Assembly: GCA_029288115.1 (NCBI GenBank)
Contig: JARFPV010000535.1
Location: 1-27,152 of the forward strand
DNA: 27,152 bases
Source of the DNA: Akkermansiaceae bacterium
GTDB taxonomy: Bacteria > Verrucomicrobiota > Verrucomicrobiia > Verrucomicrobiales > Akkermansiaceae
Direction of reading: 5' to 3'
Below, one piece after another: positions 26,114 through 27,152 of the stretch (position 1 is the stretch's first letter; each line of letters starts with the position of its first letter). Made by a program: the position numbers and the translations under genes. The notes beneath the pieces are model-generated. The model worked only from the letters and a program-made list of their open reading frames with translations. It was not told the DNA's origin and did no database searches.

Positions 26114-26215
26114 ATGCCATCTCTAACCCGCATCCTTCCACACGCAAGTAAACGCTGGATTTTTTTTGTGCAGAAGCGGCTTTCATTGCCAGGTTTTCAG
26201 TGCTTGGATGGAGGT

Positions 26216-27152
26216 ATGAAAAAAGAGTTGTTGGAAAATGCCGTTTTCTCCATGGCTGCCAATCAGTTCGACCGTACGGCGGATTTTCTCGAGCTGAACC
26301 AGTCCGTCAGAGAGCGTTGCAAGTGGCCGAAGCGACTGATCACCGTGACCGTGCCGATCCAACGTGATGACGGCAAAACCGAGGTGTTTTTTGGTTACCG
26401 GGTGCAGCACCACCTGTCACGTGGTCCCGTTAAAGGAGGGCTGCGTTTCCATCCGGACGTGACACTGGGAGAAGTGGCGGCGCTTGCCATGTGGATGAAT
26501 TGGAAATGCGCGCTGATGAACCTGCCATTCGGAGGTGGCAAGGGTGGTGTCGCCTGTGACCCCCGTGCCTTGAGTATTGGTGAAAAAGAGAATATCACCC
26601 GTCGCTATACCTCTGAGATGATGCCGTTTATCGGCCCTGAGATCGATGTCATGGCGCCTGACATGGGAACGAACGAGCAGACAATGGCATGGATGCTAGA
26701 CGTATACTCAACCAATGCCGGCCATCTCGTTCCGGGAATTGTGACTGGAAAACCTGTTGCGCTTCAAGGCTCTGAAGGCAGGACGCAGGCCACTGGCCAC
26801 GGTGTTGCATTTCTTATCACCAGAGCATTTGACAAGCTTGGCATCCATGAAAATAAAGCCACCGCTGTGATACAAGGCTTTGGTAATGTCGGCTCGCATG
26901 CAGCGCTTACCCTTTCGCGTTTCGGTGTGAAAATCACCGGTATATCCGATGTCACTGGAGCCCTTTGGAATGACCAGGGAATTGATGTCGATGTGCTGCT
27001 CGCCTACGTTAAAGAGACAGGTGGCGTAGCAGGTTTTGAAGGCGCGGAAGCAATCGATCCGGACGAGATGTTGGTGCAGCCATGTGATGTGTTAGTTCCC
27101 GCTGCACTCGAGCGGGTGATTACTGAGTCCAATGCCAGCAAACTCCAATGTA
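26216..27152 (+). CDS. Glutamate dehydrogenase (Glu/Leu/Phe/Val dehydrogenase family), 3' end cut by window
   Basis: The first 312 codons of an enzyme usually about 410-450 residues long are present; the frame runs off the window without a stop. GDH interconverts glutamate with 2-oxoglutarate plus ammonium. KGGLRFHPDV (73-82), the substrate lysine in WKCALMNLPFGGGKGG (Lys97) and the catalytic Lys109 are present. The catalytic Asp149 lies in APDMGTNEQTMAW. GRTQATGHGVAFL opens the dinucleotide domain, with GFGNVG at 221-226. The lineup fits hexameric GDH best, but leucine or phenylalanine specificity cannot be excluded by eye. A GGAGG (26210-26214) sits only one base before ATG 26216, too close for usual ribosome binding. 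ATG 26252 is in frame, but homologues begin with an AANQFDRTADFL-like helix that would then be shortened. Confidence 0.93.
   Translation, partial: MKKELLENAVFSMAANQFDRTADFLELNQSVRERCKWPKRLITVTVPIQRDDGKTEVFFGYRVQHHLSRGPVKGGLRFHPDVTLGEVAALAMWMNWKCALMNLPFGGGKGGVACDPRALSIGEKENITRRYTSEMMPFIGPEIDVMAPDMGTNEQTMAWMLDVYSTNAGHLVPGIVTGKPVALQGSEGRTQATGHGVAFLITRAFDKLGIHENKATAVIQGFGNVGSHAALTLSRFGVKITGISDVTGALWNDQGIDVDVLLAYVKETGGVAGFEGAEAIDPDEMLVQPCDVLVPAALERVITESNASKLQC

Noticed and set aside
25647..26126. A 159-codon plus-strand frame opposite the DUF456 gene
   Set aside because: The Pro/Thr-rich translation is the usual complement of a Gly/Val-rich membrane protein; the DUF456 reading has clear family motifs.

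Overview
This window looks like one end of a contig from a Gram-negative member of the PVC superphylum, most likely Verrucomicrobiota. The evidence is an lpxK gene (lipid A, hence an outer membrane), a sulfatase, a secreted protein combining a Pirellula/Verrucomicrobium-type dehydrogenase with a heme domain, a DUF1573 protein, a type II pseudopilin transcribed alone, and very few Shine-Dalgarno sequences. The lineage is inferred from gene families and not from a marker gene. I see no tRNA, rRNA, CRISPR array, insertion sequence or prophage. Base composition looks fairly even by eye.

Layout. 1-61 is not genomic: it is an Illumina Nextera i7 adapter with a 10-base index, left on the contig end. 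62-1528 is a type I sulfatase whose N-terminus is lost at that junction, followed by a strong terminator. On the minus strand is dnaE (replicative polymerase alpha subunit). Divergent from it, under a recognisable sigma70-type promoter, is a zinc-ribbon/Pro-Gln-rich/single-TM protein. 6973-9525 (minus) reads as one four-gene operon: ECF sigma factor, single-pass anti-sigma factor without obvious zinc ligands, a small secreted protein, and a secreted DUF1573 protein. Divergent from it, 9688-13844 (plus) is mcsA-mcsB-clpC, the protein-arginine kinase and Clp unfoldase module, here without a ctsR repressor.

13853-17671 (minus) encodes a 1272-residue exported protein joining a DUF6807 (PmoA-like) domain, a PVC-type dehydrogenase/beta-propeller domain, HEAT-like repeats and a C-terminal CxxCH heme domain. 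Then come a small membrane protein and a glyoxalase I-like protein (plus), and a minus-strand cluster lpxK-recJ-recG (lipid A kinase, 5'-3' ssDNA exonuclease, branch-migration helicase). Divergent from lpxK is rph (RNase PH), followed by a pseudopilin with an A-rich leader and a strong terminator, a DUF456 membrane protein (minus) and the first 312 codons of glutamate dehydrogenase, cut by the window end.

Most genes are housekeeping: replication, recombination repair, tRNA 3' maturation, lipid A, protein quality control and nitrogen metabolism. The more lineage-specific parts are the sulfatase and the DUF6807-dehydrogenase-cytochrome fusion (both plausibly linked to polysaccharide or sugar catabolism), the sigma/anti-sigma operon, and the Mcs-Clp module outside Firmicutes. 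A DNA-level signal also stands out: the hexamer TGTTAG/CTAACA occurs at least 27 times, about twice expectation, in all reading frames.
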